Source: Neckera pumila (taxonomy: Eukaryota; Streptophyta; Bryopsida; Hypnales; Neckeraceae). Taken from it: a stretch of DNA of 64,000 nt. This document shows positions 22,430 through 34,656 of the stretch, one piece after another. Both the position numbers and the translations under genes were made by a program. A model generated the notes under the pieces. It was not told where the DNA came from, searched no databases, and saw only the letters and a program-made list of their open reading frames with translations. The stretch is from the NCBI GenBank assembly GCA_963969595.1, contig OZ018411.1, forward strand, positions 30,887,445 through 30,951,444. Direction: 5' to 3'. Position 1 is the stretch's first letter. Every line of letters begins with the position of its first letter.

Positions 22430-23190
22430 AATATAACTACAATAAGTTGTAAAATCTCTAAATATGACTCACGCAGAATTCATTGTAGATACTTTGCGCT
22501 ATGACTGGGTCCAGTCGTTACCAACAAGTTACTTCAGACATGAGTCATATTTGCAGTCATATGGATTGGAGGGTATATTAGCCAAAGTTAGCCATATTTT
22601 GCCAACGTGGCATATATGTTGACCATCCTTAATACACTTGACTTTTCTTGAGGTGTCCGAGCAAATTGAAAAAAATCCTACGTGGCATATGACTGCGTGC
22701 AATCATATTTTTAGTTGACATGAAATATGACTATAGTGAGTCATATTTTGGCTAACATGGCATATAACTCTTGTGAGTCATATTTTTTGCTGTTGTGAAA
22801 GATGACTCTTATGAGTCATATTTTCGGCTGTTATGAAAGATGATTCTTGTGAGTCATATTTTTTGTTGAAAAATGACTCTCGTGAGTCATATCGTTGGAG
22901 GATGTGGAATTTGACCCTCATCAGTTATATTTTTGGTTGATTTGAAATATAACTCCTATAAATCATATCTTTGGATGATGTGGCAGCTTATATGGAATGT
23001 TATTAATAATTTTATGATTGAATGGAGTCATATTTTAAAAAATATTGAGCCACATTTCGGCATGATTGTAAGCATCATGTGACTATCACCAATCATATTT
23101 TCACCAAAATAGTTTGTGAAATATAATTGAAACAAGTAATATTTCAGATAAGTGAGAATCATATTTCTTAGATTTGTGTGCGCGGCTTGT
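22430..23190. repeat. GTCATATTT subterminal repeats, left side
   Basis: At least fifteen copies of TCATAT(T)T with neighbouring GACTC/GAGTC lie in both orientations, roughly every 40-60 bp. In known CACTA families such motifs bind the accessory transposition protein; here the role is inferred from position and density. Confidence 0.7.
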
Positions 23191-23691
23191 AGTTGAGGTA
23201 ACTGAGGCTTATGATAGTTTCCATCATAAACTACACTCATATTTTCTATACATTTTAAATGAATTTAATACATTGCATTCATACATGAATATGATTTAGC
23301 AACTAAATAAAAGACTCCATCCAATTAAAAATGAGTACGTATGATTTTTGGGATTCATAGGAGATAGCCATACTAGAAGAAACAAAATGCAAGAAAGAAT
23401 GTGACTCTTCTCAATCACAATTATTAGTCATTAATACAAAACACATCACAATGACACTCTATAAATGCATATTCCCATACATTTATAAGACCTATTCTCC
23501 TTACAAAAATGTGAAGATGTTGCCTCTTTGGTGTTCCAAGTAGCCTCTAGTATCTTCATTCCAGCTTGGTACCAACATAAACAATCAAGGAGGTTACTTT
23601 TCAATGAAATGAACAATATAGCTCAACCTTTAAAGATTTAAAGCATTACAAATGTGTTGTACAAGTTTAAGATAAGCAAAAGTCATAACTA

Positions 23692-24290
23692 TTATGTCTT
23701 TAGAAAATCACAAATAAACAAGAAGAAAGAATAATAATGGTAATAGAGGTACTTAGAGGTAACAACAAGCAAGAGGTAAAATGCAACAGGATATAACAAA
23801 AAACAAAAAGAAGAAAAAACTAAGATGCAACAAAAAACACAAGTTAAGATGCAAAAAATGCAACAAATAAGAAGAAAAAGCAAGAACTAAGATGCAACTA
23901 GAAGTAACAAGAAGCATGAATTAAGATGCAACAACAAGAAATTAGAAGCAAGAACTAAAAAAGAAACAAGAAGCAAAATGTAAGAACTAAGAGGTAACAA
24001 GAGGAAACTAAAAGTAAAGAGCAAGAACTAAGAGCCAACAAGAGAAAATTCAAAGCAAGAAGCAAGAACTAAAAAGCAACAAGAGCCAAGAACTAAGAAG
24101 CAAAAGTTCTAAACAAGATCTAAGAGGTATTAACAAGAAACAAGAAACAAGAACTAAGAGGCAACAAGAAACAAGAGCTAAAAGGCAACAAGAAGCAAAC
24201 CTAAGAGGCAACAAGAAGCAAAACCTAAGAGGCAACAACAAGCAAAACCTAAGAGGTAACAAGAAATAAAGAAGAAGAAACACAAATAGC
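23692..24290. repeat. GA-rich minisatellite AAGAAGCAAGAACTAAGAGG
   Basis: Purine-rich words (AAGAAGCAAGAACTAAGA, GGCAACAAGAAGCAA) are repeated with variation for about 600 bp. The reverse strand therefore shows leucine/cysteine-rich open frames, which are a by-product of the repeat. Confidence 0.85.
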
Positions 24291-24399
24291 CAAATGTTGC
24301 ACTTTGAGGAGGTGGCTCCAAAAACTGACGGCTAGGGTTTTAAAATCCTAAATTAGTGGCGGTGACATGGAAGTAGTGGCTAGGGTTTAAAACCATGGT

Positions 24400-24550
24400 T
24401 ATATGACTTGCCCTAGTCATACACATGATTTGCTCTAGTCATGTGATTTGTCCTAGTCATGTATATGACTTATTCTAGTCATGGGACTTATCCTAGTCAT
24501 GTACATGACTTGCTCTAGTCATGTACATGGTTTGCTTTTAGTCATAAGAC
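24400..24550. repeat. CTAGTCATG repeats inside the CACTA element
   Basis: About eight copies of a 15-20 bp unit built on TGACTTGCTCTAGTCATGTA. They share the GTCAT word with the subterminal repeats and probably derive from them. Confidence 0.7.
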
Positions 24551-26241
24551 TGACGAAATATGACTATACCAAGCAAATAAGTTTTTTTAACAACCAAATT
24601 TGATAAAAAATGAATACATATATTGACACTAAAATCTTGGGTATATAACTCATGTTTTATACTCATGGGTCATCAATATTAAAATGGCTTAGAGGACAAA
24701 TTTTGTACAAAATTTATCAAATTAAAAAGACCAAAAAGTTAGGTGAAGACCAAATTAAAAAAAATAAACAAACGTAGGAAATGTTGGGTTGCATACATAT
24801 TAGAAAAACGCACAATGTATATGAAAAATTGGAATACCTATACATCATTTTTTAAATTCCATACAAGAAATTCCTTCCAATTAAATTTTTTTTTTTAATA
24901 AAAAGCATAAAAAATTGGATACTTATTTCATCATACATGTATTGAAGTAACTCATATAATTTGATTTATAATGCTATTATTGTCCTCAAAAATATTCATT
25001 TCATATATATAACTATATTTTTGGATTCCTTTTTGAAAAGACTACAAGAGTTTTCTACAATAAAACAAATTATATTCTTTGAAATTAGACTAAAATGCAT
25101 TATAAGTGATTATAATCAAGGCCATATAGTATGGAACTATGGGAATTGCGTACCCAAGACTAAAACTCCACAAAATGCATAAAGGAAAGTTGCAAAGCCT
25201 TAAGCACCTACAGTTTTGGCCAAAAAAAAATCTAAATAGATGCCATGCATCTGTCACAGTATCTAGGTCAGTGCACAAAGTGTGCAAGAGAAAAAAAAGT
25301 TGATAGAAGCACTATTTAAAAGCATCTTTGAAAACATGTTTATAATTTATAATTTATATTCTTATAAAAACATCCAAACAACCATCTTTAAATTGCAATA
25401 CAAATGCGCGTGTACCAATGGTAAGCCTTGATCTTCATATAAATAATTTTGTGACTTTTATAGGGCCTGTAGAGACTCTAAAATGTGGCTTGTATGACAT
25501 CGCTGAGAACATTTTTTAAAAAGAAACAAACTTCAAATACATAGCATATACATATATACATGTATACATGTATACATGTGAGTATTTTATCTATGTCCTT
25601 GAGATAAAGCATGCACAACCATGTTCTTTATTGTTGAGCTTCAAATTCAAAGTTGGATATTTAAGTAGTGTTCAAATGGCATTAAGAATCTAAGAATCTA
25701 AGCAATGAACAAGAATTTTCTAATGATAAAGTATAAGTGGGTCACATCTTAACTGAAATTGGTACAAACTATTAAAATTAGAGGTTTGAGGTGGTTTTAG
25801 ATAGTTTCAACCAATCTAGGCCAAAACTCTAGACTTCTTAATCCAAGTTGAGAAATTCAAAAATTTTATTAACTTTTGTTGTAGAGCACTGCATGCCTAT
25901 TCTAAAATAATAAGAATTCTAGACTTCCTAACCTAAGTTGAGAAATTCAAGTTTTTGATTAACTTTAGTTGTAGAGAATTGCATGCCTATTCTTGAATAA
26001 TAAAAATCTTTATAATGGGATATTTTTAGCAAAAATTATGGATGGATGAAATTTCGTCTCTAATTCATATTTCAAGACTTCATCTGTATTTGCACCTAGC
26101 CTATAAGTTTAAATTAATTTTTACTTCCAAGCTTGGATTCTAAATGTCACCTTAATTCTAAGTATACTTTCTAATTTGAATTAGATAATTTTTTTATATT
26201 TTTTAGTCTAAAACTAATACTAAATTTTTTCATTGTATTTT

Positions 26242-26344
26242 CACTAGTAGAAAATCAAATCAATAGATTACTGTTCAAATCAACAAAAAAATGACCTCGA
26301 TCAACACGACCAAATCAACAGAAAAGCTGAATTTTCTACTAGTG
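26242..26344. mobile_element. 103 bp CACTA miniature nested in the larger element
   Basis: The ends CACTAGTAGAAAAT and ATTTTCTACTAGTG are perfect inverted 14-mers, and the flanking triplets are TTT on both sides (26239-26241, 26345-26347). The centre contains CAAATCAACA and GACC words also present near the right end of the element at 14847-16652 (AATCAACAGAA, GACC), so the two belong to one family and this is an extreme deletion derivative. Confidence 0.85.
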
Positions 26345-27599
26345 TTTATCTTCCTTTATTTTTATCTATTTTTAAAATTGTGATATGTTATTGAAAACCT
26401 CTAGAAATTATCTAAATAACTTTGAATTCAAAGTTGAATTTTAATGAATCTTTAGAAGTGTGACTTAAATTATTTAATTTCTAATGTAACTATGATTTCT
26501 AAGAGAAGATAAGTAACAAAGTGCCAAATTTAAGGACATGCTTTGGAATCTATTTCCACCACATTCTTATTCTACAATACTCATATTGTAATTGTAATTG
26601 TATCATGAGGCTTGCATTGATCTGTTTTTGTTGCATTTTTTGTGTCTTTGTATATACAACTTAAATGAAGACTTTTATAGCTAGTTGTATAAATTCTATC
26701 TATGATCTTATTTTTTCTTTCAACCTATTTCTTTCTAATTCCCCCTCTTGGCTTTTTCTAAATTATTCTCTATATTTTTCTTTTTTCTTATAAATCAAAC
26801 AATTCTAATTACATAAACCTCATAGTGCTAAGTAAGTTTATACTTAAGACTTTAAAACTCCATTTGATCAACTATGCATATTATAATCAACAAATTTTTT
26901 GATTAATACATAGTCAAACTTCTATAAGAGGGTCAAATTAGTCTTCTAACTATGCCAAGTGGCAACTTGGAACTTGTAAATCTACTTCAAACTCTTAGTC
27001 TCTCAATACAAATTGCACTCCTTACTTAAGCTTACTCTTGCTCCATGGCCACTGGGGTAAGAGTTTTCCTCACACTCTTTTTTTTCCACCTTAAATTAGA
27101 GTTTTTCCAAGCTTGAAGTGTTTTTTCTAAACTCTACAACCTTCAATCTACATCACTAGTTTAAATGCATTAGATTTCACTTTGTATCAATTAATCTAAT
27201 TAGTCTCATCCATCACAATCAATCAACCTCAAGGCACGTTCCAATAATGGGCTAAGGCAAGTCCGGTTTCCAACTTGGGTTCTTAGGCTTGGTCTTGCCT
27301 TGGTGTTGTAGTTTGTTTATAAGCTTTCATTCTTTTCTAATTTCCTCCCTAAGTTCTAAAAAAAAATGTATTTATTTCCTATTATTAATTGCTTTATTCC
27401 TCTCTACTTCCCTTCAAAGTCCTCTGAAAGTTTTAAATATTTTAATTAAAATATAAACACATGCCTTTCCAAATTATTTGACGCTAGTTCAATAGCTGAC
27501 ACTACACACAAAAAAATCAATGTTTTTTAATAGACATGAAATAAAATCACATCTAAACTCAAAGGGATGACTTCTATAGCCAAATTACTAGAGGGACAT

Positions 27600-28330
27600 T
27601 TTAGATTGTTCATCTTTTTCTTAAACTACCCCCAAAGAAAGAAAAATGGCTACCAAAAAAAATGGTTACAAAATATGACTGAGGCAAAAATATAACTAGA
27701 CACTCTCCAAACATGTTTCCCGCCCAACTTTTCTTTAGGTTGTCTAAAAAATTTAAATTAAATAATTAAAATATAAACATGTGCCACCCCAAATTATTGG
27801 ACGCTAGTTCTATAATGGACACAACATTCAAAAAAAAAATTCTTTTTTTAATAAGCAATCCATGAAATAAAGTCATGTTTATACTTGAAAACATAGAAGA
27901 AAGACATTTTAGATTGACCACCTTTTCCTTGGATTGCCGAAAAAGAAAAAAAATTTACTAACAAAAAAATGTGACTGCAAAATATGATTAAGGCAAAAAT
28001 ACGATTGCCCGCTTATATTTTCCTTGGGCTGCCCCAATAGAAAAAAGTGTCACTACCATGGAGATATAACTGCAAAATATGACTTCAACAAAATGTGACT
28101 TGTAATATGACTCGACGTTCTCCAAACATGTTCCCTGTTGTTTCCTATGAAGTACTTTGGCGTTTCCAACGAGCATATAGTATACGCCCGTAAGGTATAA
28201 GGCCAAAAAATGACTGGCAGTCATAATTATTTTGCAGTCATGTTTTTCACTAAGGTGTTGGCCTCCAAGAATATGATTGCGAGCAGTCGCCAGTCATCTC
28301 CAGTCATATTTTTGCAGTCATAAAATACTC
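27600..28330. repeat. GACTGCAAAATATGACT subterminal repeats, right side
   Basis: Words of the type TATGACTGCAAAA and TGACT..GGCAAAAATA recur in the last 700 bp of the CACTA element. They mirror the left subterminal array and help to confirm that the two termini belong together. Confidence 0.65.
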
Positions 28331-28347
28331 GTTTCCTTGTAGTGTTA

Positions 28348-30540
28348 CCATTTCATTGCCTATTTGTGTTCACTATGATGGGTAGCCATGCCTTTCTAAA
28401 TATTGTTTTCAAGTTGAGTGATCAAGGCGTGGAAATAAACATTTCAAGGTTTAGAATTTGAAGTTTAAATATAAAGGTTGCTATTACATTACTTGATTTT
28501 CACTACTACAACACTTATGATTTTAAACTCTCTAAATGCTTGTAAGATTGTGGTGGTTGACATTTAGGACTTCTTAATTGTAATTTTAACATTGATTGTT
28601 CAAGACTTAAAAATGGTGTAAAAGGAACTTTTTACACTTCAAAAGTTGAAACTAGAAGTGTTAAAGTTTCAAATTCATTAATTAACTATGATTATTCTTG
28701 ACAATTATCATTTCATTTTCTATTTATACTCTTTGTGATGGTTAGCCGTTCTTTTGCAAGATTAAAAATTGAAGGTAAAGTGAGATCTTTGAGAACTAAT
28801 AATCCTATGAGGCTGTGAGCTCCCAAATCGTCACCTTGGATTCATAGTTTTTTTTTTTGGTAATTGTGCAATTTAAGTCGTAAAAAGATACAAAAAGACC
28901 AAAAAAGAGTGAAAGATCAAACTAGAGTTGTTACATACCCATGTAGCATTTGGTCAATAATAGGATTTTTTTCTTAATAGATCCCTAAATCCCGCTTGCA
29001 AATGGGTTAGAAACCAGAAAGTAGTGAGAATACAAAGGTTTGAGGGTTCTTACCCGAAATAGCCAAAAATGCCGCGCATGTGACTCTACATGGCTAAAAG
29101 TGTTTCGAGGGAAGTCTAGATGAGTCTTAAGATAGACTCCTCAGAGAGGTTTTAGTTTCTCCATTCCACCGTTGAAATAGTAGAAACCCCAAATGTTAGC
29201 CTGCAGGAGTTACTTTCTCAAGATGGGATAGTGGGAGAATCTGCGGCCGCCGGATTGTGTTCTTGGTTTAAAAACATGCCAGGAGATCAAGAGCAAAATC
29301 CATCCACCAAGATTTCCTCGCATGTAAAAGATTCCATGATTGCCGATTAATTTTAAATAGATGGAATTTTCATCTAGACCAGCGTGTGTGGGGTGAAGAA
29401 TTACAAACTTGCACATTTCTTGAAAAACTCCATGAGAGGTTCTCCAAGAAGTTTTGAAATTTTTTGACTTAGGGAAATATCCCTTCCGGACGGTCAATCG
29501 CTTAAATTGACATTGAGAAATTTATGGAAATTCTCCAAGTTGAGGTAAAACCTCACAAAAATTAAAATAGTCTCTTTTATGTTAATAATGCACTCCGACA
29601 AGTTTCATGGCATTCCGATAGCGGGAGGTGGCCCAATCAACGACATCCCTTCAAATTAATCACGTGGCGGGATTTGCGTGAAGTTGACCAGCGTCTCGGG
29701 AGCATACGAAGTTGAAATCAAGTCATCAAGGGGTCTTCTCTTACTCCCTCAGATATTCTTGACAACCTTAGCTAGTTACTTTAGTGAAAAAATGCCAAGT
29801 GAACCCCGAAATCTAGATTTTTATCCTTTTACTGGCCTTAGTTAGCGCTAACCTAAGAGAGGTTTTAGACGTCCAAATAGGGGGTAGAATGATTTCTGAA
29901 CTAAAAATGGCCTTCTGAAGCCACTGGTGCAATCTATTTGAAGTTTTGAGATAAACTCCAAAAGATACAATGTTGGACTAGCGTAATACCTAAATATCGT
30001 GAAAATCTTAGAGATAAGGATGAAAATCTAAATTGATAAGGTTACCAAGGTAACTTGAGGGAGGTAGGCTTCTTGAGAAACCTATAAAAGAGGGCCCATT
30101 TTCCTCTCATACATTCCTCACTCTTGTTTTGTGTCCGTAGGTCCAACTTATGTTGAATTTTTTGGCGTTTGCCAAAGAAAACTTTCATGGTGATTTTGAG
30201 CACTTTGTGCTCCGTTGTTGTTTAATTTTCAACTCTTGAAGGTCTTGGAGGTCCTTCTTTTTTTGTGCTTGTAAGCTCTTGTTGTGTCTTGTGTGTTAAT
30301 TGGCTTTATTTTGAGTTGCTTTAGTCACTAATTTGTGAAGTGGAGTTGGTTGGTTGAGGTACTAACTTGGGTTTGAAAGTTCTTGAGTGTTGTACTAATC
30401 CTAATAATACCCCCCTCCGTAACTTGGCACCACCGCTTTGGGGGGCCTTTAGTATTTGAGTTGATATTACTAATCTACGTGTCTTGTACTAACATCTGAG
30501 TCTTGCTCCCTCCAAATCGGAAATTTTTTGAGCTTTTTTT
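28348..30540. other. Intergenic DNA with a possible TATA box
   Basis: No protein is recognised. Around 30080-30120 the sequence CCTATAAAAGAGGGCCC is followed by a CT-rich stretch with CATACATTCC, which resembles a plant core promoter or the promoter part of an old LTR. No matching second LTR, primer site or coding region was found. A 95-codon minus-strand frame at 29210-29497 is not recognisable. Confidence 0.35.
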
Positions 30541-30809
30541 CACTATAAGAAACCTCCGTTTTAGGTGACAAGTTCTAATTTATTATAACGGATTTTAGGT
30601 GATGTCAATGTTGACAACCCAAAATTTTCATGTCAACAAAATGTACAACATAATATCTATGTTGACATAAAAACATTGAATTGTCAATATTGATGTTGTG
30701 TTGTACATTTTTGTTGACATAAAAATTTTGGGTTGTCAACATTGACATCACCTAAAATCCGTCATAAAAAATTAGGGCTCGTTACCTAAAACGGGGGTTT
30801 CTTATAGTG
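30541..30809. mobile_element. 269 bp CACTA miniature, nearly a perfect foldback
   Basis: The ends CACTATAAGAAACCTCCG and its inverted partner (one mismatch) are flanked by TTT on both sides (30538-30540, 30810-30812). The body is almost wholly palindromic. ACGGATTTTAGGTGATGTCA near the left is mirrored near the right, as are GTTGACAACCCAAAATTTT and TGTCAACAAAATGTACAACA, leaving a loop of roughly 30-45 bp. The termini are the same as those of the 3208-4834 element, which could be its relative. A transcript would form a long hairpin. Confidence 0.9.
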
Positions 30810-31254
30810 TTTGAGAGTTTTTTGGTATGTGTCTTTTTCCCTAGGATGGCGGAGCTTTGAACCTTCTTGTGTGGATTTAGGGGTTGTCATGTTCTAACGT
30901 TTAAAGTTCCCTCTTTGAAGTTGCTTGTAGACGTGTGGGCCCCCCTCTTAGACGGCAAAACTTTGACTTTTAGTCCTCTTTAGTCTTAGAGTGTGTGTTA
31001 AAAACCTACCAAACAGCAAAGCTTTAGACCCACATGTAAGGAAAATCCTAGAGTTGGTGTTAAACCCAACTCAATGGCGAAGCCTTGAACCCCCCATGTG
31101 ATTTTCTTCAAAATTTAGTTTCCAAGACAAGCTTGGAAACCTTCAAAGTTTAGCCTCCAAGAAATAGATTCCCTAGTGGGAAACCTCTCCAGTTGAAAAC
31201 GTGAGTTTAGAGTTTTATGGTTTGTTAAAATTATTACACCAAGTTGCATTATGA

Positions 31255-31530
31255 GCCGGACCCAGCTTAGTCAGGACTAGCCAGCCAAGTTGACCCCAGC
31301 CAGTAGTGGGGCGATCCCAGCCAGCCAATAGCCAAGCCCCCAACCAACCAACAACCAGGCTTCTTAGCCAACCAGTAGTTGGGCCTCCAGCCAGGCTCCC
31401 AAGCCAGCCGAGCTGGGTACCATAGTTGGGCCCTCAACTAGCAACGAAATCGATTCCAGCTCACAAAGCTGACCCCGCACAGTCAAGTGACCCAACAGTA
31501 GGCCGATCCCAACTTGCAGTCAAGTTGTGG
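31255..31530. repeat. GC-rich CCAGCCAG/AACCAACCAG minisatellite
   Basis: Words such as CCAGCCAAGTTG, CCAGCCAGTAGTGGGG and CAACCAACAACCAGGC repeat with strong variation at 20-40 bp spacing. It is GC-rich against AT-rich flanks. Confidence 0.6.
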
Positions 31531-31654
31531 GCCAAAATTTTGGTATCCTTTTCATTTATTTTGTTTAATCTCAGAAGGGAAAATAAAGAAAAGTTAATTA
31601 GGGAAGGGGGAGGCTAAAACTAGGAATTAGAATAGTTGAGGTAGAGGTTGGCTT

Positions 31655-31765
31655 CTAGAAGTAGAAAATTATTAAAGTAAAAATAGGAAATTGTCAAGTA
31701 GAAGTAGGAAATTATTAAAGTAGAAGTAGAAAATTGTCAGATAGAAGTAGAAGTAGGACATTGTA
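31655..31765. repeat. AGTAGAAGTAGGAAATT tandem repeat
   Basis: Four to five copies of a 25-30 bp purine-rich unit (AAGTAGAAGTAGGAAATTATT / ...TTGTC). Confidence 0.7.
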
Positions 31766-34228
31766 GGAGTGTAGGAGGGGAAGACTAGGTTGGAAAGAAG
31801 AACTTGTGTTGAAGTATAAAAGTAACCTACAAACTCACACAATCACTCTACACACAACTCACCCAAGCTCTCCTAATACAACAAAACTAGAAACTTGGGA
31901 ATTGCAACCAAAGAGGAAGATGAAATAGGAGAGAAGATTAATAATAGATAGATTGGAGGAAATCTCCCCCAATCATTGGTGGCCATTGAAAATGTAAGTG
32001 AAAGAGTAAAAAAGTACGTGCCGTCAATGTATAAGAGGTTAGGAGCGAAAGTTATGGTGTAAGAACTTTGGGAAGCAAAGTCATTGTATATAAGGGAATA
32101 GTGTAGAAAGAAGGAGGAGTAAGGCAAAGAAGAAAGAAAACCTGTTAGATCTATCAATCCTCTCCAATTCTTTCTCGAACCAAGAATCACTCAAGAAATT
32201 ATGCAAACATCAAGAGAAGGGAACATAGCCAAGGGGAGGAATCTCGACCACCTCATCCAAGATCTCTAATACAAGGTGGACCACTAAAAACCCCACTTTT
32301 CTTTATTGAACTTGTCCTATTTAGTATAATTAGGAGGAGGCCGAGAATTAGAGTAGCTTAGACTACAAGTCAAGTCAGATTTTTGTTAGAAATTAGAAAC
32401 TAGAGGTCTAGAGGTTTCTGAAAAGATAAAGTACGTTAAAATCCAAGTTAAAACGAGAAAGTTACAAGCGGATGAAGTTACCTAAGAACCGGATGAATCT
32501 ATCCCAAATTCATCCAAAAAATCTAAAAACTTAAAATCTAAGAAGTAGGGTTAGTCTAGAAGGGGAAAGTAAAACTAAAAGTCAACTTAGGAATCTAGGT
32601 CAATAGTAATTAGTGGATGAAGTTCTAATTGCCGACTACTGACCAACTTTCATCCATTAATAAATTAGGTTAGTAAAAGTGAATTCCAAAGTAAAATAAT
32701 AAATTAGGAAGGATAAAGGTAAATTTGTAAAAAACAAGGAGCGTAAAAATCAAGGAAGACCAGTAAAAATCCAACAAAATTTTATCGATGGGATAAATTA
32801 GAGTTAACCAGGTAAATTAGGGTAATTTATTCTAGTGAAAAGTTAGGGTCATAAATAGTTAGAATAACTCAAATCAGACCTTGGGTAAAAGTATCAAGTG
32901 AAATTAAAAGCGAAAACCAATAGGAAAGCATGAATGAAGTTTGATGAACTGAGTAGCGGTCAACTTCATCCGTACACAACTTTTGCTAGGAACGTCCAAT
33001 TCTAGTGAACTTTAGGTTTCTGGAAATGGTGTAAAATCTTCTATCACCTAAAAATACTAAGATCAAACCATAGACTAGGAAAACCCAGGACCCTTACGGC
33101 TCAATTAGCTAGGACACCTTAGTTGCAGGCAGTCATAGGCTAGAATGTTGAGGCCTTTTTGCAAGGGGAATAGGAGATTAGATGTTTAGCGGTTAGAAAA
33201 GTTCCATTGCTTGGAAGGCACAATGGACCAATGTTTAGACACCCACTTAGGATAGAATTTTGTGATTAAAAATAGAACCTGTACGGTGGATTCCGGCCAA
33301 CTTAGCAGATAACTTATTCTTACTCAGTAAATCGTATCAGATTCAATTTTTGTAAGTTTTGTGGATTAATACCTTAGGACAACCCCACAACTAACACGCA
33401 AAATAGGGGCTCCAAACAAGGAAATCTTACGGTTTGGCATGCCGCCTTTTCAAATGAAGAGTCAAGGTCCCACGAGAAGACTTGCCAAGTGGTCAAAAGG
33501 CTCACCATACTTCCTATTTTATTGTTCTAAAAAAAATCTCTTCAACTTTTAAAAGGAAGCTTTTAAAAGGTGGGGTTCAAAAGATTATTAACCTCTAAAG
33601 TTCTATGATACATGTTCACCAAAAATGCTCAAAAATTTGCCATTTTTAGAACAAGTACCAAATTTTTGAAAAAGAACTTTTTTTGATACATATAACCATA
33701 GGATCTTGTAGTATGCTGACTTGAAAACATGTAGTAAGAATTTCAAAAATTTCCAACTCGTGGATTACAAGATATAAACATTCAAATTCATTTTTTTGGC
33801 TCTACAAAAAAGAGGGCAGTTGCACTTCACAAGCTCACTTTTCAATAAAAGACTGTCCACAATGGTGGTGCTGTTTGGATTCTTTTTCCTAGACAAGTTG
33901 GCCATATGCTCAAAGAATTTCACATCATTTGGAATTGTATAGGATATAGAAAAAAAATATTAAGTAGACAAACGTAGAAAATGATTCAAAATACTAAAAT
34001 GTTAAGAATTTAATTATGGAAGTGAAAAATGCCAATCCCAATGGTTGCAATGTTGTAATAAACATCTACATCCTATAATTTTATTTTATTTCCACAAGTA
34101 TTGAAAATTGAGTAAGATAAAGGACTTCCAAGTTTATTTTAGAGTAGAGAATCCATAATTTCCTGCAAACAAAAACTCCTCATAACTTTTGACTCATTAA
34201 TAAAAATGGAATGATTCAAAGCTTTCCA

Positions 34229-34556
34229 TGTTACAATCATATCGTAACAGCTGGACTAGACTAAGGAATACAGTGTTTATACTTGGACAAGTAGTTAGTC
34301 AGTTACAGGGAGTTAGAGCATCTCCTCCGCTTGCATGTAAATACCTAGAAGGAAGGTTTATTCTCCACGCAAACTCCTGTGAATGAGAGGAGTCTGATGG
34401 TTTGGATTTGTATTCTCGCAGTTGATTCCTTGTCTTCTTGTGTCCATCTTTGAATGCTGGTTGATATTCGTCCATGATCGTTGGTTGTGGGTCCGGAATG
34501 AATCAGTGGAACCGGAGTATTGACAGGGAAACAAGATCGATCTTTGGACCGTGACA
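34229..34556 (+). repeat. Left LTR of the chromovirus
   Basis: It begins TGTTACAATC and ends CCGTGACA, giving the canonical TG...CA termini. It matches 39430-39758 throughout. The AT-rich promoter region is not obvious; a TATA-like word was not identified with confidence. Confidence 0.93.
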
Positions 34557-34656
34557 TTAGGTTGTGTCCTTATCTGTCCATGCTCCGAGAGGATTTTAGA
34601 AGAGCAAAATTGTTTTTTGATTAATTCTCAAGATACTAAATTTTGTTTGCTTTCTC

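Larger units (their letters stand above)
22397..28344. mobile_element. Large non-autonomous CACTA transposon, 5948 bp
   Basis: The left end begins CACTACAACAAAAATGATG and the right end, read on the minus strand, begins CACTACAAGGAAACGAG. Just inside, both ends share TTTTATGACTGCAAAA in inverted orientation (22417-22432 and about 28309-28324). The flanking triplets are TTA on both sides (22394-22396, 28345-28347). The first ~800 bp is packed with GAGTCATATTTT-type words and the last ~700 bp with ATGACTGCAAAATATGACT-type words, typical subterminal repeats. The interior holds a GA-rich minisatellite and a nested 103 bp CACTA miniature. No transposase frame is visible, so this is a large deletion derivative or a carrier of host DNA. 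Confidence 0.9.
30813..34223. other. Intergenic DNA with simple repeats and a possible TATA box
   Basis: No gene is recognised. TATAAAAGTA at about 31818, followed by CA-rich sequence, is promoter-like but leads to no coding region. A 105-codon minus-strand frame at 31873-32190 has no recognisable features. Two tandem repeats (31255-31530 and 31655-31765) are listed separately. Confidence 0.35.

Noticed and set aside
23692..24283. Leucine/cysteine-rich minus-strand frames as membrane proteins
   Set aside because: They are the reverse translation of the GA-rich minisatellite.
30080..32190. LTR pair based on two TATAAAAG words at 30087 and 31818
   Set aside because: The sequences around the two words do not align with each other, and no primer site or coding region lies between them.
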